A stretch of DNA of 64,000 nt from Gentiana macrophylla (taxonomy: Eukaryota; Streptophyta; Magnoliopsida; Gentianales; Gentianaceae). The notes under the pieces were generated by a model. That model saw nothing but the letters and a program-made list of their open reading frames with translations. It did no database searches and was not told where the DNA came from. Made by a program: the position numbers and the translations under genes. Shown in pieces: positions 1-11,197 of the stretch; position 1 is the first letter of the stretch, and each line of letters begins with the position of its first letter. The DNA is taken from NCBI GenBank assembly GCA_026214975.1, contig CM047806.1:101634239-101698238 (forward strand), in the 5' to 3' direction.

Positions 1-112
1 AATATAAAAGTTGTCCTTCTCCTTATAAAAAATGTGTGGTTGTTACATTCTCAAAAAAATTCTGCAATACGCCCTGACTTCTAATTCTCTATTATTAATA
101 TTATGGAAGAGT

Positions 113-286
113 TGCAATTTACCTCCTTAAACTATACCTTATAGAAAATTTACACCCTTAAACTGTAATTTGTTCGATTTACAACTCTAAACTCTAACAA
201 ACCAACAATTTGCAAACCTGAACTATTAATTATTTGATTTACCACCCAAACTAATATTTTGATCGATTTACGCCCTTTGTTTTCAT
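113..286. repeat. Degenerate ~31-bp tandem repeat
   Basis: About five and a half diverged units are visible. Each has a core like AATTTACACCCTTAAACT followed by an AT-rich spacer, and recurs every ~30 bases. No coding potential. The flanks (1-112 and 287-449) are AT-rich, with nothing I can assign. Confidence 0.6.
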
Positions 287-449
287 AAATAACATTATTC
301 AATATTATATCAGGGGTAAAAGTGGCATTTCATTATCATCTTTCTTATCTTCTCTGCCAAAGTTTTTCCATCGTCACCCCTGCTTTCCCCTTCTTCCTGG
401 TCCCTCCTAAATGACAATTATATCAATACTTCTCAACTGAATTTACGAA

Positions 450-737
450 GAGCTAATCGGTTTATCTCAATATAAAAAAATAGCTTATTGCTTTTTGGAG
501 AAGGCGATAGAGGAAACCTTGTTTCGGGCTGCAAAGAAATGTGGTAATCTTTTACAGAAGATTGAATTCATGTCTCCTGGATGAGGAATTCATCAAGAAG
601 GCCAATGTAAATTTATCTAGATTTTGGGGTAAAATTTTATGCCTTCAAGAACGGTTCAAAGTTCCTCAAGATGATCGTTCGGCAACACTACCAGTTTGAT
701 GTTTCTGCTATTGTTATTTATTTGGAGGGTATGAAAA
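450..737 (+). pseudogene. Unidentified coding-like fragment with frameshifts
   Basis: An open stretch runs from 450 to a stop at 582. Reading then continues in other frames, including a stretch near 640-737 with residues such as FYAFKNGSKFLKM and RQHYQFDVS. The composition is less AT-rich than its surroundings and looks like a decayed exon. I do not recognise the family. It ends where the LTR array begins at 740, so it may have been truncated by that insertion. Confidence 0.3.
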
Positions 738-739
738 AC

Positions 740-1798
740 TGTAATAGGCCTATCCCCGACCCTCCCAGGTCAACTGCCCAACAATCGAAATGATGGCCGG
801 CGATCCACCGCCAAGATCTTAAATTCTCAAGAAAAGGATTGAGAATCTAGATCTTTATTCAAACATTACTAAATCAGGAAAATAAAATAAAATGTCATGA
901 CTCCAAAATGAAAGAACATCACAAACTCTTATTACACTTGAACATGAAACTCAAAGGAACTGAAAAACAAATATCAAGCTTGACACTAATGTTCGCGGGA
1001 TCCACATTGAACTCCTCGCCTACTCCCTCTCCCGCACAGTATCTCCAGAGTTACTCTAACACCTCACCACCCCCAGTATTCTTCCTCCAAACCTAAGAAA
1101 ACATTTCACAAACGTGTGAAAAAAAAAGCGGAGTGAGTTCCAGTGTGTGCCCGTGAATCTTTATATACAAAAATAATAATTACAAAGACGTTAGATGTTA
1201 CAACAAAAGGCTTTTTCCTTACCTGCACTTAATTGTTGTTAGTACATGGCAAAAATATGATATTTGCAAAAAAATATAAAGCAATTTTCTTGAAATTAGG
1301 CGTACTCAAGTCGTCGACACCGGTTTACCTTAGCGGTGAGTCATTACCACCCTACTCCAACATGTTTTCTACCGCGACTTCACAAGCAAGCAAGTTTATG
1401 CACGACAATTCCGGCCGATTATCGGGAAAGGATTCGATCGTCGCTTTAGTGAACCTCCCAAAAGGCTTCACCAACCCCATTGCCCTCTCGAACCATGACA
1501 TAGCCGTCGGCCCTTGCTTTCCCGGCCATGCACATGGAACATCGGGGAATCTAGGTACCATTACTCTAGGACTGTCGGTGAGCCAAGGTTAAGAGGCCCC
1601 GAGACCGGTGACTGGACGTTCTGCGGTGCAATAACCCAACTCACCTAGTCGCTAAGAGTTTAACAATAAGCAGGGACAAAAATTGGTTATCATGATGATC
1701 CTTTTCATAAATTTCACGATGATCGATCTATGTCAAAAACTAATTTTATAAGATCATCATGACAACTATTATTCAAATGGGAGTTAGTATTACCTATC

Positions 1799-1874
<76 letters not shown>

Positions 1875-3132
1875 ACTTATTGCAAAATTTAAATGAGGTA
1901 CCTATTAAAATTTACATCCTCCCTAGAATATATGTTGGATATCTCAAAGTAGTGAGGAAAATTAGCACATGAAAATAATTATATAATTGTCAACTTATAA
2001 TCAATCTAAAGATAGACTAGAAATGTTTAAAAGCCACGAGTCATTCAATTTTACGTAAATTAGGAACATAATATGATATATATATTCCGAGTAAACAAAA
2101 ATGTATCGTCAATTTTACTCCCAAAAATAACAAATCTGAGATCCAACTAACGAGTGTTATGTTAAAACCATTTTAAGCGAAAATAACTAAAATAAAGCTC
2201 ACTCTTCTGGCCACATGAAAAACTTAGTAGAATGTCAAAACAAAAGCTAGGGTTTTTAGTATAAATAAAATAGTTGCGGGCATTACTTAGGTACAAAGCA
2301 TTTATAGGAAATAAAAAAAATAATGATGAGAAAAGAAAAAATAAAATAAAACAATAATGATACAAATTAGCAAAAGACAATACAAAACAAAAAAATAGAA
2401 CTCACCGTCCTATATGCTGCTAGTGGTGCCCCAAGAATGATGTATTTGCAAACAAAGGGTACAAATAATGCTATTTTAACGAGGAACAAGACAAATCAGT
2501 GAAAGGATTGACCCATCTAAGTCATACGAGCAGCCCCTTTTTTTCCGAAAAGAAAAAACAAAGGAAGCAAGGGAAGCAAAGAAATGAAGTAAATGTTTTT
2601 TTTTTCGAAGCAAGAAGAATAGAGGAAGAAAACGTAACTCACAGTGTTAAGCTATGATAAGTACACACCATCTTCTTATTTATAGTGTTAGGCACTTTAC
2701 TATTGATAAAAGATAAGATGGAATTTAAATTTTAAACTTTTGAAAATTTGTTGCAACAACTTATAATAGATATAATCTGTTTAGATATTATCTCCTAAGA
2801 ATCTATACCAGCAAGATACGGCTGTTGAAGATTGCATTATCCTTCCCCAGCTAGGAGTGTTGACACTATGCTATGGTTTTTCAATAACATATATTTAACT
2901 ATATCTATAAGTTTAAATATTCCTAAGGAATTATATTGTATTTAGTTATGTAGTCATTTGTCACATAAAAATAAAAAAAGGTAAAGTAATATAGTAAGTT
3001 TCAATTTATACGCATTTTCATTTTATATTATTCATTCTTTAGATCTTATAAAACCAATATAATAGTATAAAACCAACATAATATTATAAGGTATATCGCG
3101 TTAACAATCCCAATTTTTTTTTGGGTGTTACA
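740..3132 (-). repeat. LTR 1 of the mini-element array
   Basis: On the + strand it starts TGTAATAGGCC and ends GGGTGTTACA, so in element orientation it runs TGTAACACCC to CCTATTACA. It contains a (TA)n run near 1800-1870. On the - strand a TATATAAAG box lies at 1159-1167, with cap-region sequence following. It differs from LTR 2 mainly by small indels. Confidence 0.75.
1159..1167 (-). promoter_or_regulatory. Putative LTR TATA box (LTR 1)
   Basis: The - strand reads TATATAAAG in the half of the LTR nearest the primer-binding side, as expected for U3/R. The same motif is kept at 3733-3741 in LTR 2. Confidence 0.45.
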
Positions 3133-3311
3133 ACTCTCCCCCCTATGAAAATAATTTCGTCCTCGAAATTCGTACTTTCGAAGAGACTTGGGTATTGCCG
3201 TCGCAACTCCTCTTTTAACCCCCATGTTGCTTCCTACGTTCCCTCATCTACAATCAAATCCCTAATAGATCCGTATCCTAACATCTCAACCAAACCTTTC
3301 TCGATACTAAC
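3133..3311 (-). pseudogene. Internal region 1: chromodomain-tail remnant with PPT
   Basis: The - strand reads from a degraded primer-binding site straight into a peptide ending in EATWGLKEELRRQYPSLF, followed by a short acidic tail that leads into the polypurine tract (GGGGGGAGAGT). The EATW..E..R..YP.LF pattern is the C-terminal part of the chromodomain of plant chromoviruses. An amber stop precedes EATW. Everything upstream in a normal polyprotein is missing. Confidence 0.65.
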
Positions 3312-4365
3312 CGTAATAGCTTATCCTCGACCCCTGTGGGTCCACACAGGGTCTAGTCAAAGGACAAGCCAGGCGATCCACCGCCCAAGTACTAAATTCT
3401 CAAGAAAAGGATTGAGGGAACTAGATCTTTATTAAAACATTACTAAATCCAGAAAATAAAATAAAATGTCGCGACTCCAAAATGAAAGAACATCGTCAAA
3501 CTCTTATTACACTGGAAACAAGAAACTCAAAGGAACTGAAAACAAAAATATCAAGCTTGACACTAAGTCGTCGGATCCACATTGAACTCCTCGCCTACTC
3601 CTCTCCTGCAAACGACCTCCAAGGTTACTCGCTTACCTCACCACCCTGGTATTCTTCCTCCAAACCGAAGAAAACATTTCACAAACGTGTGAGCTAAAAA
3701 AAGCCAGTGAGTTCCAGTGTGTGCCCGTGAATCTTTATATAAAAAAATAATAGTTACAAAGACGTTAGATGTTACAACAAAAGGCTTTTTCCTTACCTGC
3801 ACTTAATTGTTGTTAGTACATGGCAAAAATATGATATTTGCAAAAAATATAAAGCAATTTTCTTGAAATTAGGCGTACTCAAAGTCGATTACGGTTTACC
3901 TTAGCGGTGAGTCATTACCACCCTACTCCAACATGTTTTCTACCGCACTTCACAAGCAAGCAAGCTATTGCCGACAATTCCGGCCGATTGTCGGGGAAAG
4001 GATTCAGATCGTCGCTAGTGAACCTCCCAAAAGCTTCACCAACCCCATTGCCTCTCGAACCATGACATAGCCGTCGGCCCTTGCTTTCCGGCCATGCACA
4101 CGGAACATCGGGAATCTAGTACCATTACTCTGTGGATCGCCGCGGTGAGCCAAGGTTAAGAGGCCCGAGACCGGTGATTTGGACGTTCATGCGGTGCAAT
4201 AACCCAACTCACCTAGTCATTAAGAGTTTAACAATAAGCGAGGACAAAAATTGGTTATCATGATGATCCTTTTCATAAATTTCACGATGATCGATCTATG
4301 TCAAAAACCAATTTTATAAGATCACATGACAACTATTATTCAAATGGGAGTTAGTATTACCTATC

Positions 4366-4428
<63 letters not shown>

Positions 4429-5689
4429 CTTATTGCAAAATTTAAATGAGATACCTATTAAAATTTACATCCTCCTAGAATATATGTTGGATATCTCAAA
4501 GTAGTGAGGGAAAATTAGCACATGAAAATAATTATATAATTGTCAACTTATAATCAATCTAAAGATAGACTAGAAATGTTTAAAAGCCACGAGTCATTCA
4601 ATTTTACGTAAATTAGAAGCAAATTTGATATATATATTCCGAGTAAACAAAAATGTATCGTCAATTTTACTCCCAAAAAAATAACAAATCTAGATCCAAC
4701 TAACGAGTGTTATGTTAAAACCATTTAAGCGAAAATAACTAAAATAAAAACTCTTTCTTTAATTATAGAAAAACTTAGTAGAATGTCAAAACAAAAGCTA
4801 GGGTTTTAGTATAAATAAAATAGTTGCGAGCATTACTTAGGTACAAAGCATTTATAGGAAATAAAAAAATAATGATGAGAAAAGAAAAAAGAAAATAAAA
4901 CAATAATGATACAAATTAGCAAAAGACAATACAAAACAAAAAAATAGAACTCACCGTCCTATATGCTGCTAGTGGTGCCCCAAGAATGATGTATTTTGCA
5001 AACAAAGGGTACAAATAATGCTATTTTAACGAGGAACAAGACAAATCAGTGAAAGGATTGACCCATCTAAGTCAAACGAGCAGCCCCTTTTTTTTTCCGA
5101 AAAGAAAAAACAAAGGAAGCAAGGGAAGCAAAGAAATGAAGTAAATGTTTTTTTTTTTTTTTCTAAGCAAGAAGAAAAGAGGAAGAAAACGTAACTCACA
5201 GTGTTAGGCTATGATAGTTCACAGCCATCTTCTATTTATAGTGTTAGGCACTTCTTACTATGATAAAAGATAAGATGGAATTTAAATTTTAAACTTTTTG
5301 AAAATTTGTTGCAATGATTTATAATAGATATAATCTGTTTAGATATTATCTCCTAAGAATCTATACCAGAAGAATACGGCTGTTGAAGATTGCATTATCC
5401 TTCCCCAGCTAGGAGTGTTGACACTATGCTATGGTTTTTCAATAACATATATTTAACTATATCTATAAGTTTAAATATTCCTAAGGAATTATATTGTATT
5501 TAGTTATGTAGTCATTTGTCACATAAAAATAAAAAAAGGTAAAGTAATATAGTAAGTTTCAATTTATACGCATTTTCATTTTATATTATTCGCTGCTAGA
5601 TCTTATAAAACCAATATAATAGTATAAAACCAACATAATATTATAAGGTATATCGCGTTAACAATCCCAATTTTTTTTTGGGTGTTACA
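3312..5689 (-). repeat. LTR 2 of the mini-element array
   Basis: Direct-repeat copy of LTR 1, offset by ~2.56 kb. The first base is mutated (CGTAATAG instead of TGTAATAG) and the end GGGTGTTACA is kept. The (TA)n run is at about 4365-4421 and the - strand TATA box at 3733-3741. It serves as an LTR for both neighbouring internal segments. Confidence 0.75.
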
Positions 5690-5870
5690 ACTCTCCCCCC
5701 CTATAAAAAGAATTTCGTCCTCAAAATTCGTACTTTCGAAGAGACTTGGGTATTGCCGTCGCAACTCCTCTTTTAACCCTCATGTTGCTTCCTACGTTCC
5801 CTCATCTACAATCAAATCCCTAATAGATCCGTATCCTAACATCTCAACCAAACCTTTCTCTGATACCAAC
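5690..5870 (-). pseudogene. Internal region 2: chromodomain-tail remnant with intact PBS
   Basis: Near-copy of internal region 1. The primer-binding site next to LTR 3 is better preserved here (GTTGGTATCAGAG on the - strand, matching the initiator tRNA-Met type). The chromodomain tail carries the same amber codon, and the tryptophan codon of EATW has become TGA. Confidence 0.65.
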
Positions 5871-5908
5871 TGTAATAGGCCTATCCCCGACCCCTAGGGT
5901 CCACTGGG
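5871..5908 (-). repeat. Truncated third LTR fragment
   Basis: About 38 bases matching the first bases of LTR 1 and LTR 2 (TGTAATAGGCCTATCCCCGA), then unrelated sequence. It marks the right edge of the array. Confidence 0.6.
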
Positions 5909-6390
5909 ATCCCTCCGTTTTATTTTTATCTGTTATTTTTCGGAATTTGTTTTGTTTTTATTGAGAGGAAAAGAGGCTAAAATCCATTTTATAATACAAA
6001 AAAAATGACGAGACACACAATTTAAAAAAGTTGCAAGACAAAATAAAATCTATTGGACCAAAGTACCTTTCTATATCATTCGTTGGAATCTAACACATTT
6101 GCTAAAAACCTGAACGCATGTTTTATTTTTTGTTGTTGCATGCTGCCTTCTTCTTCTTCTCATTTTAACCACCGTAACTTTTGATTTATAATTCCGGTTA
6201 TCGAACTTCCTTCACCGAAATTCATAAATTTTCCTCTTTATTTTGATATCTCATATGATATTCTTTCGACATAATTTTGAAATCCGAAAAAACATTTGTA
6301 GTAATTGGAGCATTCTTTTATAAAAAAACAGTAATTTTTTATTTAGAACTTCGATCATCAAATTCTTCTCTCTTTATTTTCATATCTCAT
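5909..6390. other. Non-coding stretch between the LTR array and the X8 fragment
   Basis: AT-rich. A phrase like TTTATTTTGATATCTCATATGATA occurs at about 6235 and again at about 6370, suggesting a ~135-bp duplication just before the X8 exon. No upstream X8 exon or signal peptide was found. Confidence 0.3.
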
Positions 6391-6727
6391 ATGATACCCG
6401 AGGGGCCGTGCTTCGATCCCAATACTCTTGTTCATCATTCTTCATATGCATTCAACAACTATTATCAACAGAATGGGAATAATGATATTGCTTGCTATTT
6501 TGGTGGCACTGCTACCTTCTTACCAAAATTGATCCAGGTAAGTAAAAGTAAAGTTCTGAAATATATATATATATATGTATGTATTAATGTTGAATTATAT
6601 ATGTATGTGTGCCAAAGTACTCGCAAATCTCAATGTTGAATTATAATATAAGGCCACCCATTTTGTTGTGACAGGTTATGGTAAATGTGCCTTTGATGCA
6701 ATCGGAGTATATTTTGGTTTATATTAG
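6391..6727 (+). pseudogene. X8/CBM43 (callose-binding type) domain gene fragment, frameshifted
   Basis: The first piece (6391-6537) reads PEGPCFDPNTL, HHSSYAFNNYYQ and ACYFGGTAT, the core of the plant X8 domain found in PDCB proteins and at the C-terminus of beta-1,3-glucanases. A 137-bp intron with CAG|GTAAGT and ACAG|G borders follows. The second piece (6675-6727) reads GYGKCAFDA, the last conserved X8 cysteine block, then stops at 6725. A ~1-base frame change between FGGTAT and the KIDPGYGKC continuation is needed to read both halves as one domain. The N-terminal half of the domain and a signal peptide are not visible. Known: X8 domains bind callose in cell walls. Inferred: this is a decayed partial copy. 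Confidence 0.7.
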
Positions 6728-6785
6728 TTTGAGAATTTCAGACTTCGAATCTCGAATTTCAAACTTCAGTTTTAAGAAACGGTTT

Positions 6786-7065
6786 CTTAGTTTGATTACA
6801 TTCAGTCACAGTAACACCTCGCAATCACACATTCAATCACAGTAACTGTAACAGTAACATTCACAATAACACCTTATGTGGCAACTTCAATCACAGAATT
6901 ATGATTCATATGAGTCTCATAAAGATCAATAGTGTAAAAGTAAAACCTTACAGTAACAGTGACACCAAGCATTGACGGTAACACATTTATAGTGACACCA
7001 AGCATTGACAGTAACACTAACAGTAACACCATCACAGTAACAGTAACAGTAACACCAACATTGTT
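6786..7065. repeat. GTAACA-rich mini/microsatellite
   Basis: Many CAGTAACAGTAACACC units appear. Two ~41-bp copies of a GTGACACCAAGCATTGAC unit lie at about 6958-7045. The open frames on both strands here are products of the repeat and not genes. Confidence 0.65.
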
Positions 7066-7586
7066 TATCATCAAATAAAAGCTCATAAACAATCCCACAC
7101 AATGGATTGTTTTCAGGGGTAAAAAAAGTGCACACATGTTATTCTTCACTTTAACCCTGTTCTTCCTCTCCAGTTATTGTCTTCCTCGTTTTCTACTTCC
7201 ATTATACCGGATCCAGCACAAGCCTTGGCATTTTAATGCTATGTTTTTTGCCCGATTCTATGCTAATTTAATTTATAAATGTATAGACAAAAAAACATTT
7301 AAGAAACGACACTTATACAACCACCCTGCACTTTTAAGAAACGAAAAGACAAAATAAATAGCAATAGAAGAGGAAATCACATTTCCAATTAACGACAACT
7401 TTTATCTGAAAACATTACAAAAAAAAAGGAAGCTTAATATATGAAACGAAACAAATCACAATGGCATATTTTTTTTTGACAAAAATCTAGTGGTACAAAT
7501 TGACCGTAAATTTGTAATGATCGATGATCTATTGATACAAATTGAGCTCATAAAGAAGTTTATTTAGTAGTTTTTCAACTATGCCT
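7066..7586. other. Stretch without a recognised gene
   Basis: AT-rich single-copy-looking sequence. A 73-codon open frame at 7136 has no recognisable domain and poor composition, so I do not call it. Confidence 0.3.
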
Positions 7587-7701
7587 AGAAAGCGCGAGTC
7601 TTCGAGTTCGGAAATATGATGAAACAACAAAATCTTGGCATCAAGTTGCAGCAATGCCACCAGGAATGTCACATGAGTTCTTTGGCAAAAGGTTGATATA
7701 A
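7587..7701 (+). pseudogene. Kelch-repeat-like fragment (F-box/kelch family?)
   Basis: One open stretch contains YDETTKSWHQVAAMPPGMS followed by HEFFGKR and a stop at 7699. The YD..T..W..V..MP pattern is typical of a kelch blade in plant F-box/kelch proteins. Only about one blade is present, with no F-box, start or intron borders. The match rests on a single motif, so the family is tentative. Confidence 0.35.
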
Positions 7702-7889
7702 ACTACGATGAGGTGGTGAGCAAATTATGATTTGCTTAAACTCTATTGTTGAGGAAGATGTTTGTTTCTATTTTATCTGCAATTTGTAGGAAAATAAGGG
7801 ATTGAATTGCCCAAATGTAGTGTGAATGGAGATGTAAAAGAATATACATGTGAATTTACACAAGCATCGACAATCTTGAGCAGACGCAG

Positions 7890-9000
7890 TGAATTTAGTT
7901 CTTTAACCTCTACCATTTCGTCTTTTCGATCAAAGTCACTTCATATACAACTTTATACAGAAGTCACTTCATATACATCTTCATGAGCTCTCCTTCAACT
8001 ATAGCTGGAGTTGCCTCAACTTTGGACACCAGCTCTTCAATCATTCTGAAAAAATCAAGTGTTTTTGTCTTTAGATAATTGTAAGCAAGAATCTTGAACC
8101 CAACAAAAGTGCATTAAGACATCTCGATCTTCACATCCATACGACTAGGCCTTAACAATGCCGGATCAAGTCTATCTTTGTGATTTGTGGTAAAGATTAT
8201 GATCCGTTAATTCCCACAACTCAACCACAGCCTATCAATAAAATTTAGCGGTCTCAGATAGAGTAATCTGTATAGCATTCACAACATCCATTCATTGTCA
8301 AGAATTGAAAAACATATATACCAAAAACATACAAAAACACCACATAAAAAGATACTATGGCATAAAAAAGAACGACATGTATACATAGAAAGAAAATGAT
8401 AGGTGGGAGATCAATTCTAGTCTATAAACAACATACTGATATTAGAAAATGTGTGTCCATATAGTATTTCATTTTGGTAAAAGTAGTGAAGACATATTAA
8501 CCATTTCCTTATCATCCTCAACAACAACTCCACCAATGTCAAGCTCCATGTTCTGCAATCCAAAGTTGCAATCAATATCCTCAATAACAAGAATAGATCG
8601 ATTCACCGAGCCAATCAAAAACCTTCTCAAATTAGAATTTGCATTGCTCCTCCTTTATATCCAAATCATACACATCAAACTTCAAAAATATTGGCCTTGG
8701 CAGCAACCAAACTCGATTTCCCTGTACCAGGTGGTCCATAAAATAAGTATACACATTTCCATGCCTTTCCAACCCTCTTATAATATTCCTTCCTACTAAG
8801 AAATCTATCAAGATCCTCCATAATCACGTTGTTCATCTCAGGATCCATAGCAATAGTATCAAATGTAGTTGGATGCTTCAATACTATTGAACTCCAATAA
8901 TCACCCCTTCTATAATCCATCGTATTCAGCCTCACCAATTTTATTTTCACCTTAATCTCTTTGGCTTTTCTAATCACATGAGGAAAATACAATTTCCATC
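7890..9000 (-). pseudogene. BCS1-like AAA-ATPase pseudogene
   Basis: Reading leftward on the - strand from 8992: MYFPHVIRKAKEIK, a WSSIVLKHPTTFDTIAMDPE block and the Walker A motif GPPGTGKSSL are in one frame. After a frame change comes NSNLRRFLIGS with Walker B ILVIEDID (about 8475-8650). Further left are FIDRLWLSCGN, a stop where acidic E would be expected, then [20 protein letters not shown] (second region of homology) and MIEELVSKVEATPA. This order matches plant BCS1-type AAA-ATPases (mitochondrial or ER AAA family). The N-terminal AAA-associated domain is missing or unreadable upstream of 9000. At least two frame changes and two stops make it non-functional. Confidence 0.85.
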
Positions 9001-9133
9001 ATCGACCCCTAGCTCGCTAGAAGGAATTTAATCTAGTTGAAGTTTTTCAGCACTTCCCTTTCAAACTAAAATTGATTTGGATTCATAGTAGGGGAAAGGT
9101 GAGGGATACTGCTACATTATGTCGATTCCGGCG

Positions 9134-9246
9134 AATGAATAGAGAACGCTCAAATAAGGGCATATTTGTCCAATGAAATTGCTGATATTGATTTGGAGAA
9201 TGAATAGAGGACGCTCAAATAAGGGCATATTTGTCAAATGAAATTT
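9134..9246. repeat. 65-bp tandem duplication
   Basis: The phrase GAATGAATAGAGAACGCTC with its following CAAATAAGGGCATATTTGTC is repeated 65 bases later with two or three changes. It sits between the AAA pseudogene and the next LTR. Confidence 0.65.
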
Positions 9247-9318
9247 ATTTTGTCCTTATTGCAACTAAAAAATGAGTGTGGACTAAAACCTAGTAAGGGT
9301 CAATAAGGTTATAAACGT

Positions 9319-11101
9319 TGTTGAAAATAAAATTTATGTTTTGATGATGATTCGTCGGTTATTTTAATTATTATATTTAACCCTATTGATGAAGTGTCAT
9401 AACTAGCTGTTATAGTGCAAAGCAAAAAAATGTCTAGAAATCAATGTATAGGAATTAATAGAGTCTGATATTTGTATAAGTTAAATCAGACAAGAACTGT
9501 AATAGATCTAGGATCGAATCGAAAACAAATCGCTTATTAAACTGAGTTCATAACTAAAGATTAATCAATTGATAGTAACTGACTAAGAGCACACCAACTG
9601 AAGACTAAGGGATCAGACTCAATTATAGAAGAAACGAAATGAAAGAAGGTAAGTTCATTTGAGGACACACACTCGATTGACTTATCTAGAATCAAGGCCG
9701 AGGTTTAGACTCAGTTATTGAAGATTGAAGAACTGAGGGTTCAAACTCAGTTTTGAAGACTTAAGCCGAGACTGTAAAGATAGAATTCAGAAAAGTCTGT
9801 GATGGCCTGAACCGACTTTATGGATCTTGAAGAAGGACTAAGTATCATAAGGACGATGATATCTTAGCTGAGTTATAAGTTATGGTGTACTCTGATTAAG
9901 TCAACAATAATCAGATATGAAATGGAGTACTGAGTTTTTCATAGAAGAGTGAAAACTCAGTTAACGCTCTTGAGCTGAAAACTGACTAGGATAAGTTTTC
10001 ATGATGAGGTCAAGAAAAGCTGAAGGGACATCTGACCGTTATAAAGCAGACAATTTTATTGTCTGAATAGAATTGTCAGAAAGGACACTAACATTGATCA
10101 GAACAAGCAGGACCACCAACGGATACAAGATTCAAGTTCTAACGTTCGAGTTTAGCTAACCGTATAGTCTACTTCTATCATTAGAAGAAGCGTGGAATTC
10201 TAAGAATTAATCTAGTCAAGGAAGTTTATACCAAAGGGGAAAGTAAATCAAAAGAATTCCTGCTAAGCATTTCATTGCAAGATCCAGATATCTTCAAGTG
10301 TTCATAAGCATTCAAAGAAAGATCAAGATCAAACATTTGAAGAAAGACAGAGCTAAACATATCATATACATCTAGAAGAAGAAGCTCAAAACACAATTGG
10401 ATCATAGTTATTGATTCAAGTCTCAACTTTGATTCTATCAAAGGTTTGGACTGTGAAACACCAAGAAGGTGTGAAGGACAGTTGAGTGCAGTCAGGAAGA
10501 CTGTGGTTGTGTTGAGGTGGTGAAGAGGCAATTCAACCCTCTAAGGACCAGTGTAGCAAGCTTAGTTCAAACAACAATTCTACCTGTTGAAGACTGGAGC
10601 TGGAAGATTGTGAAACTAGGGATTAGTGAAGGACAATCAAGTGTTTAGAATTTACTTTGTGTCTTGTAACTGTAAACCTCAAGCACATAGTGGATTTGGC
10701 CTCCTACATCACAGGGGAAGAGAGGACTGACAGGATTACACCACCTGGAACCTCTATAATTCTTGTCTTATTTACTTACTTACTTTACGCATTTATTTAC
10801 TGCATCTATGTTTAAATTACACCTGATCACAGACTCAGCAAACTTAAGAAACCGAGTCAGTGCAGCACTACATTGCATTATACAAACTGGTAAACTCAAG
10901 TTTTATTAAAAGGCTTAACTTAATCCGCTGCTGCTTAACTCAGTTAAGGATAAGTCAGCTCTGACTTATACTCAGCTAAGTTAGCTTAACTCAACACACG
11001 TTAAAACTGAACCTTAATTGTTAATTAATCTAGTTTTTGGTGACAAGTTTATTCACCCCCCCCCCCTCTAAACTTGTGTTAGCCTTTCCAAGGGACCAAC
11101 A
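9319..11101 (+). repeat. 5' LTR of the accessory-gene element
   Basis: Starts TGTTGAAAATAAAA and ends GGGACCAACA. Compared with the 3' LTR it lacks ~19 bases near 10160, including the CTATAAATA box, and has a longer C-run near 11056. ACTGA/CTCAG pentamers recur throughout. Confidence 0.8.
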
Positions 11102-11102
11102 A

Positions 11103-11115
11103 TTGGTATCGGAGC
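11103..11115 (+). promoter_or_regulatory. Primer-binding site (tRNA-iMet type)
   Basis: TTGGTATCGGAGC begins one base after the LTR end CCAACA. It differs by one base from the plant initiator tRNA-Met complement TGGTATCAGAGC. Confidence 0.75.
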
Positions 11116-11197
11116 AGATCTTCTACTCTGAAGAGATCTCCGATTAAGCTTTTATCAGTTCGATTGTTTTCTCCTTCAAATTTTCAAAACTTGCATC

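Larger units (their letters stand above)
740..5908 (-). mobile_element. Tandem array of chromovirus-derived mini LTR elements (LTR-int-LTR-int-LTR)
   Basis: Two nearly identical ~2.4-kb LTRs (740-3132, 3312-5689) and the first ~38 bases of a third (5871-5908) are separated by internal segments of only 179 and 181 bp. Read on the - strand, each internal segment starts with a primer-binding site like GTTGGTATCAGAG, carries a short remnant of the chromodomain end of a Ty3/Gypsy polyprotein, and ends in a purine tract before TGTAACACCC. Nothing of gag, protease, RT or integrase remains. Shared LTRs between successive internal segments are what unequal recombination between LTRs produces. Known: chromoviruses are Ty3/Gypsy elements with a C-terminal chromodomain. 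Inferred: this is a non-autonomous derivative that kept only the two ends. No target-site duplication can be tested, because the right LTR is truncated. Confidence 0.75.

Noticed and set aside
1233..1592. 119-codon open frame with an overlapping opposite-strand frame
   Set aside because: It lies wholly inside LTR 1, the matching part of LTR 2 is frameshifted, and it has no known domain.
6874..7149. Hydrophobic Val/Thr/Leu-rich and Cys/Tyr-rich frames on the - strand
   Set aside because: Translation of the GTAACA minisatellite.
10226..10531. 101-codon - strand frame
   Set aside because: Within the 5' LTR of the accessory-gene element; not conserved in the 3' LTR.
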